From contig NZ_CP024637.1 in the NCBI RefSeq assembly GCF_009728735.1, positions 378,241 through 442,240 of the forward strand: 64,000 nucleotides of DNA, in the 5' to 3' direction. Shown piece by piece: positions 16,982 to 25,168 of this stretch (within the stretch, counting starts at the first letter, position 1; each line of letters opens with the position of its first letter). The notes beneath the pieces are model-generated. The model did not search any database and was not told the origin of the DNA. It saw nothing but the letters and a program-made list of their open reading frames with translations. Source of the stretch: Pantoea phytobeneficialis. Lineage in GTDB: Bacteria > Pseudomonadota > Gammaproteobacteria > Enterobacterales > Enterobacteriaceae. A program made the position numbers and the translations under genes.

Positions 16982-17767
16982 ATGGATTTGCAAATACAAC
17001 ATCGGGTCGCGCTGGTTTGTGGTGCGGGCAGCGGTTTAGGCCGGGCGATGGCGCTGTCACTGGCGCAGGAAGGGGTCAAGGTTGCAGTGACCGGACGCAA
17101 TCTGGAAAAGCTGGCGGAAACCGTCAGTCAGATCCAGCAACAGGGTGGCACTGCGCACGCCTGGCAACTGGATTTGGCGGCACCCGACAGCTTTGATGCG
17201 GTGCTGAATGCGATTCGTCAGCACTGGGGCGATGTCGATATTCTGGTGAACAACTCCGGCGGCCCACCACCCGCCAGCGCCCAGGGCACTGCCGCCGCCG
17301 TCTGGCAGCAGCAGTTTGCCCTGATGGTGTCCTCACTGATTGCGCTAACGGACAAAGTGCTGCCCGCCATGCGTGAGCAGGGTTGGGGCCGCATTATCAC
17401 CTCAACCTCCTCCGGGGTGATTGCCCCCATCCCGAATCTGGCGCTGTCCAATGCGCTGCGTATGAGTTTGCTCGGCTGGTCAAAAACGCTGGCAACCGAA
17501 GTGGCGGCGGATGGGGTGACGGTGAATGTGATGGTGCCGGGACGTATCGCCACCGATCGCGTCAGCCAGCTGGACGCCATCAAAGCGAAGCGCGAAAACA
17601 GCACGCCAGATGCGGTAGCGGAAAAAAGTCGCCAGGGGATCCCGGCAGGTCGTTACGGTACGCCGGAAGAGTACGGCGCGACGGCGGCGTTTCTTGCCAG
17701 CCAGGCAGCCAGTTATATCACCGGCACGGTGTTACGGGTGGATGGCGGGATGATTGACGCGCTTTAA
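16982..17767 (+). CDS. SDR-family oxidoreductase with atypical active site
   Basis: A 261-residue Rossmann protein with GAGSGLG for the cofactor, NNSGGP and the catalytic Ser region STSSG. The usual YxxxK pair is replaced: the aligned stretch reads LALSNALRMS, giving Ser and Arg at the Tyr and Lys positions. This S-x-x-x-R variant occurs in a recognisable SDR subgroup annotated as 3-oxoacyl-ACP-reductase-like. AGGAG precedes the ATG, and operator D lies just upstream, so it belongs to the GntR-controlled catabolic cluster. The reaction is unknown. Confidence 0.82.
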   Translation: MDLQIQHRVALVCGAGSGLGRAMALSLAQEGVKVAVTGRNLEKLAETVSQIQQQGGTAHAWQLDLAAPDSFDAVLNAIRQHWGDVDILVNNSGGPPPASAQGTAAAVWQQQFALMVSSLIALTDKVLPAMREQGWGRIITSTSSGVIAPIPNLALSNALRMSLLGWSKTLATEVAADGVTVNVMVPGRIATDRVSQLDAIKAKRENSTPDAVAEKSRQGIPAGRYGTPEEYGATAAFLASQAASYITGTVLRVDGGMIDAL

Positions 17768-17773
17768 TCGTCA

Positions 17774-17836
17774 TGGTCTGTAGCGGCGTGATTTATCACG
17801 CAATTCCAATCGCGCCGCGACGGAACCTGCGGCGCG
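17774..17836. repeat. intergenic palindrome family, copy 3
   Basis: GTAGCGGCGTGATTTATCACGC followed by a degenerate inverted arm (CGCGCCGCGACGG), located between the convergent SDR and LacI-like genes. Confidence 0.65.
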
Positions 17837-17846
17837 GTTTTGCCGA

Positions 17847-18668
17847 TTAATGGCGGCTGGCACAACCGCATTGTGACATTTCGCCATGAACGTGTTTGCC
17901 ATGATGCGAATGACGCACCTGCAATTCGCCCTGTTGCCATGCCCCGCTGTTGTCGACACGGTTGTCCAGCAGGCGATTTAACGCCTCCGCCACCAGCAAA
18001 TCGCGACGCTGCGCCCAACTGGTGAGATGCCAGCCTGAGGAACGCGCCTCGTCAACATCATCAAAACCGACCACGCCGATATGCACGCCCTGACCGAAGT
18101 CCCGCACCGCCTGCATGGCACCGAAAGCCAGCACATCATTCTCGCAAAACAACGCATTGATACGTTCTGATGCACGCGCTTTTTTCAGGTAGGCCATCAT
18201 CGACTGGTACGCCAACTCACGGTCGTCGTTACCCGCCACTAATTGTTGATCCAGCGTTTTATCTGCGGCCTCGAGACTGGCGGCAAAGCCCTGCATCTGA
18301 CGCGGTTGCGAGTGGGTTTCACGTCCATGCATAAAACCAAAGCGCTGATGCCCCTGAGCCAATAACAGGCGACCTATTTCTTCCCCCGCCGCGTAGCCAT
18401 CCACGCGCAGCGCCCGCTCGCCACTTAGCCAGATAGCCGGGATCGACGTCGTCTCTTCGCCATACAGGGCGGTGAGGAAAATCAATCCCGTGATCCCCAA
18501 CTCGCCAGCCTGATTGAGTAACGTCAGGTAATGCTCGCGTGAATCGACGTTGAGCAGCAGGCTCAGACAACCCCGCGCGTTCAATTGCCGTGTCACTTCA
18601 TTCAGCATCTTTACGCTGTTGGGATTGGTGAACTCGTCACTGACGATGCCAATAACCGCTGTTGCCAT
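17847..18668 (-). CDS. LacI-type ligand-binding domain without helix-turn-helix
   Basis: A 273-residue protein that begins directly at the periplasmic-binding-like core of LacI/GalR regulators (ATAVIGIVSDEFTNP) and continues through FCENDVLAFGAMQAVRDFG and VGVVGFDDV-like motifs. The 50-60-residue DNA-binding headpiece is missing. GGAGAGG lies five bases before the ATG and the LysE gene ends 24 bp upstream, leaving no room for a headpiece, so the short form seems genuine. The C-terminus is unusually rich in His and Cys (HSHHGKHVHG, QCGCASRH). It may be a ligand sensor acting through another protein, or a decaying regulator. Confidence 0.75.
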   Translation of the reverse strand: MATAVIGIVSDEFTNPNSVKMLNEVTRQLNARGCLSLLLNVDSREHYLTLLNQAGELGITGLIFLTALYGEETTSIPAIWLSGERALRVDGYAAGEEIGRLLLAQGHQRFGFMHGRETHSQPRQMQGFAASLEAADKTLDQQLVAGNDDRELAYQSMMAYLKKARASERINALFCENDVLAFGAMQAVRDFGQGVHIGVVGFDDVDEARSSGWHLTSWAQRRDLLVAEALNRLLDNRVDNSGAWQQGELQVRHSHHGKHVHGEMSQCGCASRH

Positions 18669-18691
18669 GAATTGCCTCTCCAGAAAAAAGG

Positions 18692-19342
18692 TTAGCCGCG
18701 ACGGGTCAACGCCAGACGAATCCCCAGACCAATAAAGGTGATGCCCACCACCCGATCCAGCAGGCGCTGCATCGCAGCATTTTTCGCGACCGCGCTGGCA
18801 GCCCCACCGGCTAACAGCGCAAAACAGGTATCGGTGGCGAAACCAATCAACGCATAGGTCAGGCCCAGAATCAGGAAAGATTGCGCATGATGCGCGCCGT
18901 CAATCACCACAAATTGTGGGAAGAAGGCGATAAAAAACAGTAAAACCTTGGGATTGGTAATGGAGGTGATCAGGCCACGCGACAGCAGGCTGCGGGTGCT
19001 GGCGGTGGATTTAGCGACCGGTTCGTCAGCGCCGGAAGCGGCCTGTCGCCGCATCAGCGTGCTCCACACCATTTTGCTGCCGAGAAAAATCAGATACGCG
19101 GCACCGATATATTTGATCACCGTAAACAGCAGCGGCGAGGCGGCAATCAGCGCGGTCAATCCGATGGCGCTGGCAATCGCATGGGTACAGCTACCCAGCG
19201 CCACGCCTGCCGCCGAGATCACCCCGGAACGTCGTCCATTCGCCACGCTTTGCCCCACCACATACGCCAGGTCAGGGCCGGGCGTAATACAAAGTAAAAA
19301 CACCGAGGCGAGAAAAAGGGGGAAATGCATGATGTCCAGCAT
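18692..19342 (-). CDS. LysE/RhtB family amino acid exporter
   Basis: A 216-residue inner-membrane protein with about six hydrophobic helices and the family signature CITPGPDLAYVVGQS at the N-terminus, as well as SITNPKVLLFFIAFFPQF. RhtB-type proteins export amino acids such as homoserine, threonine or leucine. The start at 19342 has AGGAG upstream. It is 24 bp upstream of the LacI-like gene on the same strand and probably co-transcribed with it. Confidence 0.87.
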   Translation of the reverse strand: MLDIMHFPLFLASVFLLCITPGPDLAYVVGQSVANGRRSGVISAAGVALGSCTHAIASAIGLTALIAASPLLFTVIKYIGAAYLIFLGSKMVWSTLMRRQAASGADEPVAKSTASTRSLLSRGLITSITNPKVLLFFIAFFPQFVVIDGAHHAQSFLILGLTYALIGFATDTCFALLAGGAASAVAKNAAMQRLLDRVVGITFIGLGIRLALTRRG

Positions 19343-19544
19343 GGAGCGCTCCTGTAATAAAACCAACGACCGATTTTAACCAAATCATAACAGGAATCGT
19401 CCCTGTGGGGATGGGGAAAGTGTGGATGATAAATATTATCAATTACACTAATGCCAGCGCGTTTTTATTTTTTATTAAGGTTCGATTAATCTTCACCTGA
19501 AAGAATTCATGCCAATATTCTCCGCTCTGATAAAGGTTTATGGT

Positions 19545-20120
19545 ATGAAAATCAATCTCTGGCGCAGTCTGCCCCATGAAGATGCCCCTTTCTTTAGAAT
19601 ATTACATATAATTGTGGCCGCCCTGATTCTGGCACAAATTATTAATTCCAATTTCACCGAGCGAGAAGCAATAGACGGCCACTCGCTGGAAACGGTTATC
19701 ACCTGGTTGCATATTGTTTCTGGTCTGGGATTGATTGTGCTGGGCGCGGTCATGCTGGCGTGGATGTTTTCCCAACGCGGATTTAGCTGGTACTTTGCCT
19801 GGTTAAGGGCCGACTTTCGCGCTATCCGTCAGGATTTACTGACGTTAGCAAAAGGGCGACTCCCGGAGGCGCAGTCAGGTGGAATTGCCGCCACCATTCA
19901 GGGACTGGGTGTTGTTTCATTGTTGGCGGTAGCCATTATCGGCGGATTATGGTTTGCCGTTTATAATAGCCAGGGCGCATCTTCCACGCTGGCGCATTCC
20001 CTGCTCCACTGGCATAAATTTCTCACTACCTTTATTGAAATCTATTTTTATGCACATGGCGCAATGGGCATTTTACATATTTTTCTCGAGGGTTATCATC
20101 GGTATTCAGCAGGAAAATAA
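19545..20120 (+). CDS. cytochrome b561-like membrane protein
   Basis: About 191 residues with four membrane segments. Histidines placed for heme ligation occur in RILHIIVAA, ITWLHIVSG, LLHWHKFL and GILHIFLEG. It resembles cytochrome b/b6-domain proteins that pass electrons across the inner membrane. An upstream in-frame ATG at 19509 is possible; 19545 is preferred because AAAGG precedes it. No redox partner is adjacent. Confidence 0.65.
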   Translation: MKINLWRSLPHEDAPFFRILHIIVAALILAQIINSNFTEREAIDGHSLETVITWLHIVSGLGLIVLGAVMLAWMFSQRGFSWYFAWLRADFRAIRQDLLTLAKGRLPEAQSGGIAATIQGLGVVSLLAVAIIGGLWFAVYNSQGASSTLAHSLLHWHKFLTTFIEIYFYAHGAMGILHIFLEGYHRYSAGK

Positions 20121-20203
20121 TAGCGCCATCGCCGTATCGGCAGGAAAGGATAAACACCACGACTGGACACACAAAAACCCTTCGTTTCTGTGTGTCTGGA
20201 TAA

Positions 20204-20563
20204 TTAAACCTGAATAGTGGGGATAGAATCGACATGGGTAAAGATAGTCAAGCCCGCCTCCCGCCCAATCCGCACATCATTATCCGCTCCCGCCGATGCA
20301 CCAGGCAGACGCAGAATCGCCTCGCAGCAATGAATTAAGCGATGGGCGACCGGATAAAGAAATTGTTGGCTGATTTCATCACCGATCGATTCCGACCCTG
20401 CCATTTGCGCCAGCGGCAATGCCAGCCACTCGCCGATCACCGGTGTATGTCCCTTGTGATACACCGCCAGTGCAACCTGTTCCATTTTGCGCAGGTTAGC
20501 GTGAATCAGTGCCTGATCGCCATTTGTGCCACTGCGCACCGGTCCCGCCAGTAAAATCAGCAT
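20204..20563 (-). CDS. small nucleotide-binding-like protein (DUF4406-type)
   Basis: A 119-residue protein beginning MLILLAGPVRSGTNGD, similar to the N-terminal strand and loop of the nucleoside 2-deoxyribosyltransferase-like DUF4406 family. Its start overlaps the stop of the nudK-like gene by seven bases, so the two are translationally coupled. A role in nucleotide or sugar-nucleotide clean-up is suggested by this pairing only. Confidence 0.6.
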   Translation of the reverse strand: MLILLAGPVRSGTNGDQALIHANLRKMEQVALAVYHKGHTPVIGEWLALPLAQMAGSESIGDEISQQFLYPVAHRLIHCCEAILRLPGASAGADNDVRIGREAGLTIFTHVDSIPTIQV

Positions 20564-21156
20564 GACGTTTTCTCCGCTTGCAGGCGCAACGCCAGATGTT
20601 GCAACAGCATGATGGTTTTGGCATCCATCATTTCACCCGTTTCAATCGCCTTAAGTGCGAGAGTAAGCGGCCATTCCAGAACTTCTATATCCTCGCCTTC
20701 TTCGGCTAGTCCGCCTCCCTGGCCGTTACGGTCCTGTTCCTGATATTCCGCGAGAAAGAAATAGAGTTTTTCCGTTACCGAACCCGGACTCATAAAGGCT
20801 TCGAACACTTTTTCGATACGTTGAATGCGAAAGCCGGTTTCTTCCTGGGCTTCAGCAATAATACGTTCTTCGGGTGACGCATCGTCCAACAGGCCTGCGG
20901 CCGCCTCAATCAGAAAACCGTCGTGACCGTTGAGATAAATCGGTAAACGGAACTGACGGGTCAGCACGACACTGTTTTTTTCACGGTTGAATAACAACAC
21001 CACCGCCCCGTTACCGCGATCGTAGGCTTCCCGGCTTTGTTCCTGCCAACAGCCATCGGCGCGTAAAAACTCGAAAGTGTATTTTTTCAACGTATACCAA
21101 TTATCCGAGAGCAGTTGTTCTCTGATATGCCTGACACGCGATGATGTTTCTTTCAT
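20557..21156 (-). CDS. nudK: NUDIX hydrolase, GDP-mannose pyrophosphatase-like
   Basis: A 199-residue NUDIX protein of the NudK/ADP-ribose pyrophosphatase group. The NUDIX box reads AAAGLLDDASPEERIIAEA then QEETGF, with the catalytic EExG in place but Ser at the first conserved Glu. RQFRLPIYLNGHDGF and the end-of-domain layout match Escherichia coli NudK, which hydrolyses GDP-mannose. AGGAA precedes the ATG. It is divergent from a DeoR regulator that may control it. Confidence 0.7.
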   Translation of the reverse strand: MKETSSRVRHIREQLLSDNWYTLKKYTFEFLRADGCWQEQSREAYDRGNGAVVLLFNREKNSVVLTRQFRLPIYLNGHDGFLIEAAAGLLDDASPEERIIAEAQEETGFRIQRIEKVFEAFMSPGSVTEKLYFFLAEYQEQDRNGQGGGLAEEGEDIEVLEWPLTLALKAIETGEMMDAKTIMLLQHLALRLQAEKTSC

Positions 21157-21175
21157 GATGTATTCCTGTTGAAGA

Positions 21176-21230
21176 TGACATTTTTTACGCTAGCATGCAT
21201 AATCGTGCACATACAAGCACAATCAGGAAA
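21176..21230. promoter_or_regulatory. divergent nudK/DeoR promoter region with repeated half-sites
   Basis: The 82-bp gap contains GCATGCATAATCGTGCAC followed by ATACAAGCACAATC. Direct and inverted GTGC/GCAC half-sites are packed here and are plausible DeoR operator material. Confidence 0.4.
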
Positions 21231-21238
21231 AAAGGCGC

Positions 21239-21988
21239 ATGTTATCAAGTCAGCGTAAACAGCAAATTCTTGACATTCTGAGTCAGGAAAAACAGGTGCA
21301 ATCCAGTGAACTGAGCCAACGCTTTGCCGTATCGGAAGACTCTATCCGTCGTGATCTCAGAGAGCTGGCAGCAGAAGGTTTGTTGCAGCGGGTACATGGC
21401 GGAGCCTTGCCCGTCTCAGCGGCGATTGCGCCGTTCGAAACACGCAAAAACGTGCAGATAAGTTCAAAGCAACAGATTGCACGGAAAGCGGTGCAGCTAA
21501 TTCAGCCGGGCCAGGTGGTGATTATTGATGGCGGCACCACAACGGCAGAGATGATCAAACTGCTGCCAGCGGATCTTGCCTTTACCGCAGTTACACACAG
21601 CCCAAGTATTGCGATGGGGTTGCTGAATTACCCACAGGTGGAGGTCATCATTATTGGCGGTCGCCTGTTTCGGCACTCCATTGTTACCGTCGGTGCAGCG
21701 ATGCTGGAGTCAATTGCCCGCATTAACGCAGACCTGTTTTTTATGGGCGTCACAGGCGTACATAAAACTGCCGGTCTGACAACCGGCGATTATGAAGAGG
21801 CTGGAGTGAAACGTGCACTGGCCGCCAGGGCTGCTGATACTGTCGTGATGGTTTCGCAAGAAAAGATGAATTCGGCTTCGGCCTTCGCGATTGGCGATCT
21901 CTCCCTCGCCAGTACGCTGATCGTGGACCAACCGCTGGAGGCTGACATGGCACAGCTGTTGGCAAAAAAGCACGTTACCGTGCTTTAG
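21239..21988 (+). CDS. DeoR/GlpR family transcriptional regulator
   Basis: A 249-residue repressor with the N-terminal DeoR helix-turn-helix (SSELSQRFAVSEDSIRRDLRE, then LLQRVHGGA) and a C-terminal DeoRC sugar-phosphate sensor (IDGGTTTAEM, DLFFMGVTGVH). AAAAAGG precedes the ATG. It is divergent from the nudK-like gene and ends 14 bp inside the convergent MarR-GNAT gene. The inducer is probably a phosphorylated sugar, as in the family. Confidence 0.87.
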   Translation: MLSSQRKQQILDILSQEKQVQSSELSQRFAVSEDSIRRDLRELAAEGLLQRVHGGALPVSAAIAPFETRKNVQISSKQQIARKAVQLIQPGQVVIIDGGTTTAEMIKLLPADLAFTAVTHSPSIAMGLLNYPQVEVIIIGGRLFRHSIVTVGAAMLESIARINADLFFMGVTGVHKTAGLTTGDYEEAGVKRALAARAADTVVMVSQEKMNSASAFAIGDLSLASTLIVDQPLEADMAQLLAKKHVTVL

Positions 21989-22922
21989 CCAGACGCGTAA
22001 ACTGCTGTTCCTGCAAGCTTTGCCCCCACTGGTCGCCCTGCCATTCGTTTGTCAGGGTGAAACCAAAGGATTCATACAGCCGACGGGCGGCATCCAGGCC
22101 ACGGAAGGTCCAGAGTTGAACCGCAGCAAACGCCTGCTCATCACAAAATATCATGGCAGCATTGAGCAACTGACGCCCCACTCCCGCGCCACGGCAGCCA
22201 TCGTCGAGGATAAACCAGCGCAAATGCGCCTCGTTGTTACCTAAATCTTCACCATCTATCGCCACTGAACCGACAATACGGCCCTGCTGACTGGCGACCC
22301 AGATTTGATTACGCGGTGAGGTCAGGCGAGCGGTAAACTCAGCCAGACCACTGGCGACTTTGCCCTCAAAAAAATGACCAAACCCGTGTTGCCGCGCGTA
22401 GTAGCTGCCGTGCATTTCTGCGATCCGGCCAATCAAGCCAGGCTGATAACCGGTGGTAATGACGATCTCCGGCGTGGTGGGTAGATGATCGCGGCGCGCC
22501 TGTAATGCCTGCGCGTACGCGGATAGCCCCTGGGCGACCGCCTGCTGCTGCTCCCGATTTAATTGCACCAACGCCTGTTCCACCTGCGCGCTGGCGTAAA
22601 CATTGATTCTGGCGACACTGGCCTTGCCCTGTTCAGTCAACACCAGTTGCTTCACCCTGGCGTCCTGATCAGAAGGCAACTCGGCCAGCTCACCGGCGTT
22701 GATCAATTTCCCCAACATCCGACTGACCGTGGATTTCTCCAGACCAAGGATGTGTACCAGCTGGGCGGCCGTGATTGCATGGTGGTTGGCGACTTCGAGC
22801 AAGGTATGCACCGCCGAAGCGGAATAGTTGGTCGCCGCCAGTGTGGTTTGCATAAAGCCCAGTTCGCGCACCATCAGGCGTGATGCGGCACGAATGGTCT
22901 GAATAAGGGTGGTCTCTGTCAT
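21975..22922 (-). CDS. MarR regulator fused to GNAT acetyltransferase
   Basis: A 315-residue two-domain protein. Residues about 1-150 are a MarR winged helix (ITAAQLVHILGLEKSTVSRMLGKL, then DQDARVKQLVLTEQG). Residues about 160-310 are a GNAT domain with the acetyl-CoA loop CRGAGVGRQLLNAA and ARRLYESFGF. The ATG at 22922 is preferred to an upstream TTG. A perfect inverted repeat lies 24 bp upstream, between this gene and the dimethylargininase. MarR-GNAT fusions are known in proteobacteria; the acetylated substrate here is not known. Confidence 0.87.
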   Translation of the reverse strand: MTETTLIQTIRAASRLMVRELGFMQTTLAATNYSASAVHTLLEVANHHAITAAQLVHILGLEKSTVSRMLGKLINAGELAELPSDQDARVKQLVLTEQGKASVARINVYASAQVEQALVQLNREQQQAVAQGLSAYAQALQARRDHLPTTPEIVITTGYQPGLIGRIAEMHGSYYARQHGFGHFFEGKVASGLAEFTARLTSPRNQIWVASQQGRIVGSVAIDGEDLGNNEAHLRWFILDDGCRGAGVGRQLLNAAMIFCDEQAFAAVQLWTFRGLDAARRLYESFGFTLTNEWQGDQWGQSLQEQQFTRLAKAR

Positions 22923-22945
22923 GTTAATCAACGTCGGTTAAATAA

Positions 22946-22962
22946 GGTTGTATGATACAACC
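22946..22962. promoter_or_regulatory. perfect palindrome, MarR-type operator candidate
   Basis: GGTTGTATGATACAACC: two 8-bp arms around one central base. Size and placement between the divergent MarR-GNAT and dimethylargininase genes fit a MarR dimer site. Confidence 0.75.
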
Positions 22963-23050
22963 ATTATACGGACCGCGTTGTCAAGTTGTCTTTAGCCAGT
23001 TGAAAAGGATAGATTTGTGGTCAGACACCCCACGACTTAAGGATAAACAG

Positions 23051-23812
23051 ATGGTTTTTACGCAAATTATTGCTCGACTCCCGGCTGAAAACTGCGCGGC
23101 GGGCCTGACCACCGCCTCTCTGGGCGCACCGGACGCTGAACTCACCCGCCGTCAGTTCTGGGATTATCTCAACGCCATGTTAACGCTCAGATTGAAGGTG
23201 ACGCTGTTACCCGCCGAAGCGGATTTTCCCGATGCACATTTTGTTGAAGATACCGCCGTGGTGATCCCGGAACTGGCGGTGATCACCCATCCTGGTGCCG
23301 CCGCCCGCGCGGGTGAAGTCGAGTCGATGAAAGCGGTGCTGAAGGATTTTCGCCCACTGAAGATGATGAGTGACAAAGGCACGCTGGAAGGTGGCGACGT
23401 CATGCTGATCGATAAGGCGTTTTATATCGGGCTGACCACACGGACCAATGAGGCCGGGATCCGCGAATTTGCCAGTCTGGTGGAACCTTATGGTTACAGT
23501 GTCACTTCTGTTGAGGTGGATGAGGGATTGCATCTGAAGTCAGCGATAAACTATGTCGGAAAAAACACGCTGATTTCCACAGAAAAATTTGCGCGCCTGC
23601 CGCAATTTGCGCAATACAATCATCTGGTTATTCCCGACGACGAAATGTACGCCGGAAATACCCTGCTGATCAATGATACGCTGATTACCCCAACCGGTTA
23701 TCCGGCAACGCTGGCGCAGTTGCGTACCCTAAATATGCCCATCATCGCGCTGGATACCAGTGAAATTCGCAAGATGGATGGCGGATTGACCTGCCTGTCG
23801 CTGCGTTTTTAA
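23051..23812 (+). CDS. dimethylarginine dimethylaminohydrolase (DDAH) family enzyme
   Basis: A 253-residue amidinotransferase-fold hydrolase. Landmarks are FVEDTAVV, LEGGDVM, the catalytic His in GLHLKSAI and the nucleophilic Cys four residues from the end in GLTCLSLRF. DDAH converts methylated arginines to citrulline and methylamines. GGAT precedes the ATG at 23051; upstream in-frame codons run towards the operator. It is divergent from the MarR-GNAT fusion, which probably regulates it. Confidence 0.85.
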   Translation: MVFTQIIARLPAENCAAGLTTASLGAPDAELTRRQFWDYLNAMLTLRLKVTLLPAEADFPDAHFVEDTAVVIPELAVITHPGAAARAGEVESMKAVLKDFRPLKMMSDKGTLEGGDVMLIDKAFYIGLTTRTNEAGIREFASLVEPYGYSVTSVEVDEGLHLKSAINYVGKNTLISTEKFARLPQFAQYNHLVIPDDEMYAGNTLLINDTLITPTGYPATLAQLRTLNMPIIALDTSEIRKMDGGLTCLSLRF

Positions 23813-23842
23813 ACCCGCGCGATACATCGCGCCGTTACAGGA
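23813..23842. repeat. intergenic palindrome family, degenerate copy 4
   Basis: CCCGCGCGATACATCGCGCCGTTACAG between the convergent DDAH and anti-sigma genes; a degenerate member of the same repeat family. Confidence 0.5.
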
Positions 23843-24629
23843 TATGGCTTAACCTTGTGGCAGTGCGCATCAACTGCGCACTGGGACTACGGCCAATCAG
23901 GACAAACTGGTATCCCGCATTACGCCACCAGACCAGATTCATCCCGTGGCGTTTTTCTTCGGTCAGCGCGCTGGTTTGCGCCTGCTCCTCGCGTGAAATG
24001 CATAACGCCATCGGGCCATAATCGTTGTGATTCCACGCGATTTGAGAAATCAACGCATCGTCATAACGCAGCATCCTGACGCTTTTCAATTCCGCTTCCG
24101 GCAAGGTTAACTGCGCCAGCGTCAGATGGATGTCGAGGTCGCGCGCGGTGCGCGCCAGCGAGTGCTGCAACATCTGCGGTGAGTTATCGACATCCGCCAG
24201 GGTTTCCGGGCTGTAGAGCGACATATATTGTGCCTCCAGTTCGCGGATAACGGCACTTTCATCCGGTTTTACCCGTGGGCGAGCCAGATAGCCGACACCC
24301 GTCCCAACCAGCAGAAACCCGAGCGACGCAGCAATCAAGGCACGACGACTGACCTGCGCAGTGGGCGACCCTGGGATGGGGGGCGTCTGTGCCAGCAAGC
24401 CAGCCAACTGCTGCTGCATACGCGGTTCCGGGGCCTGTGCCAGCATTAAACCAAACGCCTCGGCAAACGGTTGATTGCTTTTCATCAGTTCCGCCGTACG
24501 GGCGGAGAGTTCAGGATTGCGCTTCAGTTCTTTTTCAAATGCCTGCGCATCATCCGGTCGCATTTCGCCATCGAGCCAGGCCACGATCGCTTCATCAGGA
24601 TAAGGAAAACTAAATCGGATCGCAGTCAC
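23835..24629 (-). CDS. anti-sigma factor (membrane-anchored)
   Basis: A 264-residue protein with a short cytoplasmic N-terminal domain (AWLDGEMRPDDAQAFEKEL, typical of anti-sigma proteins), one membrane helix around residues 96-115 (ALIAASLGFLLVGTGVGYLA) and a periplasmic C-terminal half. There is no ZAS zinc motif. It overlaps the sigma gene stop by four bases. It presumably holds the ECF sigma factor until a periplasmic signal arrives. Confidence 0.82.
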   Translation of the reverse strand: MTAIRFSFPYPDEAIVAWLDGEMRPDDAQAFEKELKRNPELSARTAELMKSNQPFAEAFGLMLAQAPEPRMQQQLAGLLAQTPPIPGSPTAQVSRRALIAASLGFLLVGTGVGYLARPRVKPDESAVIRELEAQYMSLYSPETLADVDNSPQMLQHSLARTARDLDIHLTLAQLTLPEAELKSVRMLRYDDALISQIAWNHNDYGPMALCISREEQAQTSALTEEKRHGMNLVWWRNAGYQFVLIGRSPSAQLMRTATRLSHIL

Positions 24630-25156
24630 AGCCGTTTCTCCTGGGTCGATGACCGACCATTAACCGCGTTTGCTAACGTGGCGCGCGCCGCAGCCAGACG
24701 GCTCATAATGGTCCCGACGGGCACCGCCAACGTTTCCGCCGCTTCCTGATAAGTAAAACCCTCGACATACACCAGAAACACCGCGTTGCGTTGCGCTTCC
24801 GGTAACTGACCGACACGCTGCATCACCTGCACAAACTGCATACGTTCCTCATCATGTTGCTGATGATCCGGCGCTATCAACTCGTCACTGGCGACAAATC
24901 CCTGCCCTATGCGCACCCGCCGGGCGCGCAGTTCATTGATCCACACCGAATGCAACACGCTAAACAGCCAGCGGTCGATGCGCGTTCCCGGCGTAAATTG
25001 GGCGCTGCGCTCCAGCGCCCGCACGCAGGTGGATTGCACCAGCTCTTCGGCCACGTCGCGGTTCCGCGATAACACCATCGCGTACCGCCACAAACGGACC
25101 AAATGCGCCGCAAGCTGCTGACGAACCTCAGAGCTGGTGATTTTTCGCTCCTCCAC
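24626..25156 (-). CDS. ECF-type RNA polymerase sigma factor
   Basis: A 176-residue sigma-70 protein with region 2 (RNRDVAEELVQSTCVRALER) and region 4 (LPEAQRNAVFLVYVEGFTYQEAAETLAVPVGTIMSRLAAAR). It lies 12 bp after the TPR protein and is coupled to the anti-sigma gene. ECF/anti-sigma pairs usually autoregulate; no binding motif could be assigned with certainty upstream of 25708. Confidence 0.9.
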   Translation of the reverse strand: MEERKITSSEVRQQLAAHLVRLWRYAMVLSRNRDVAEELVQSTCVRALERSAQFTPGTRIDRWLFSVLHSVWINELRARRVRIGQGFVASDELIAPDHQQHDEERMQFVQVMQRVGQLPEAQRNAVFLVYVEGFTYQEAAETLAVPVGTIMSRLAAARATLANAVNGRSSTQEKRL

Positions 25157-25168
25157 GCAGCGGAAACA

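Noticed and set aside
23600-23625. Fifth GntR-type site inside the dimethylargininase gene
   Set aside because: Only the AATACAA half matches, the location is within a coding region, and the partner arm is missing.
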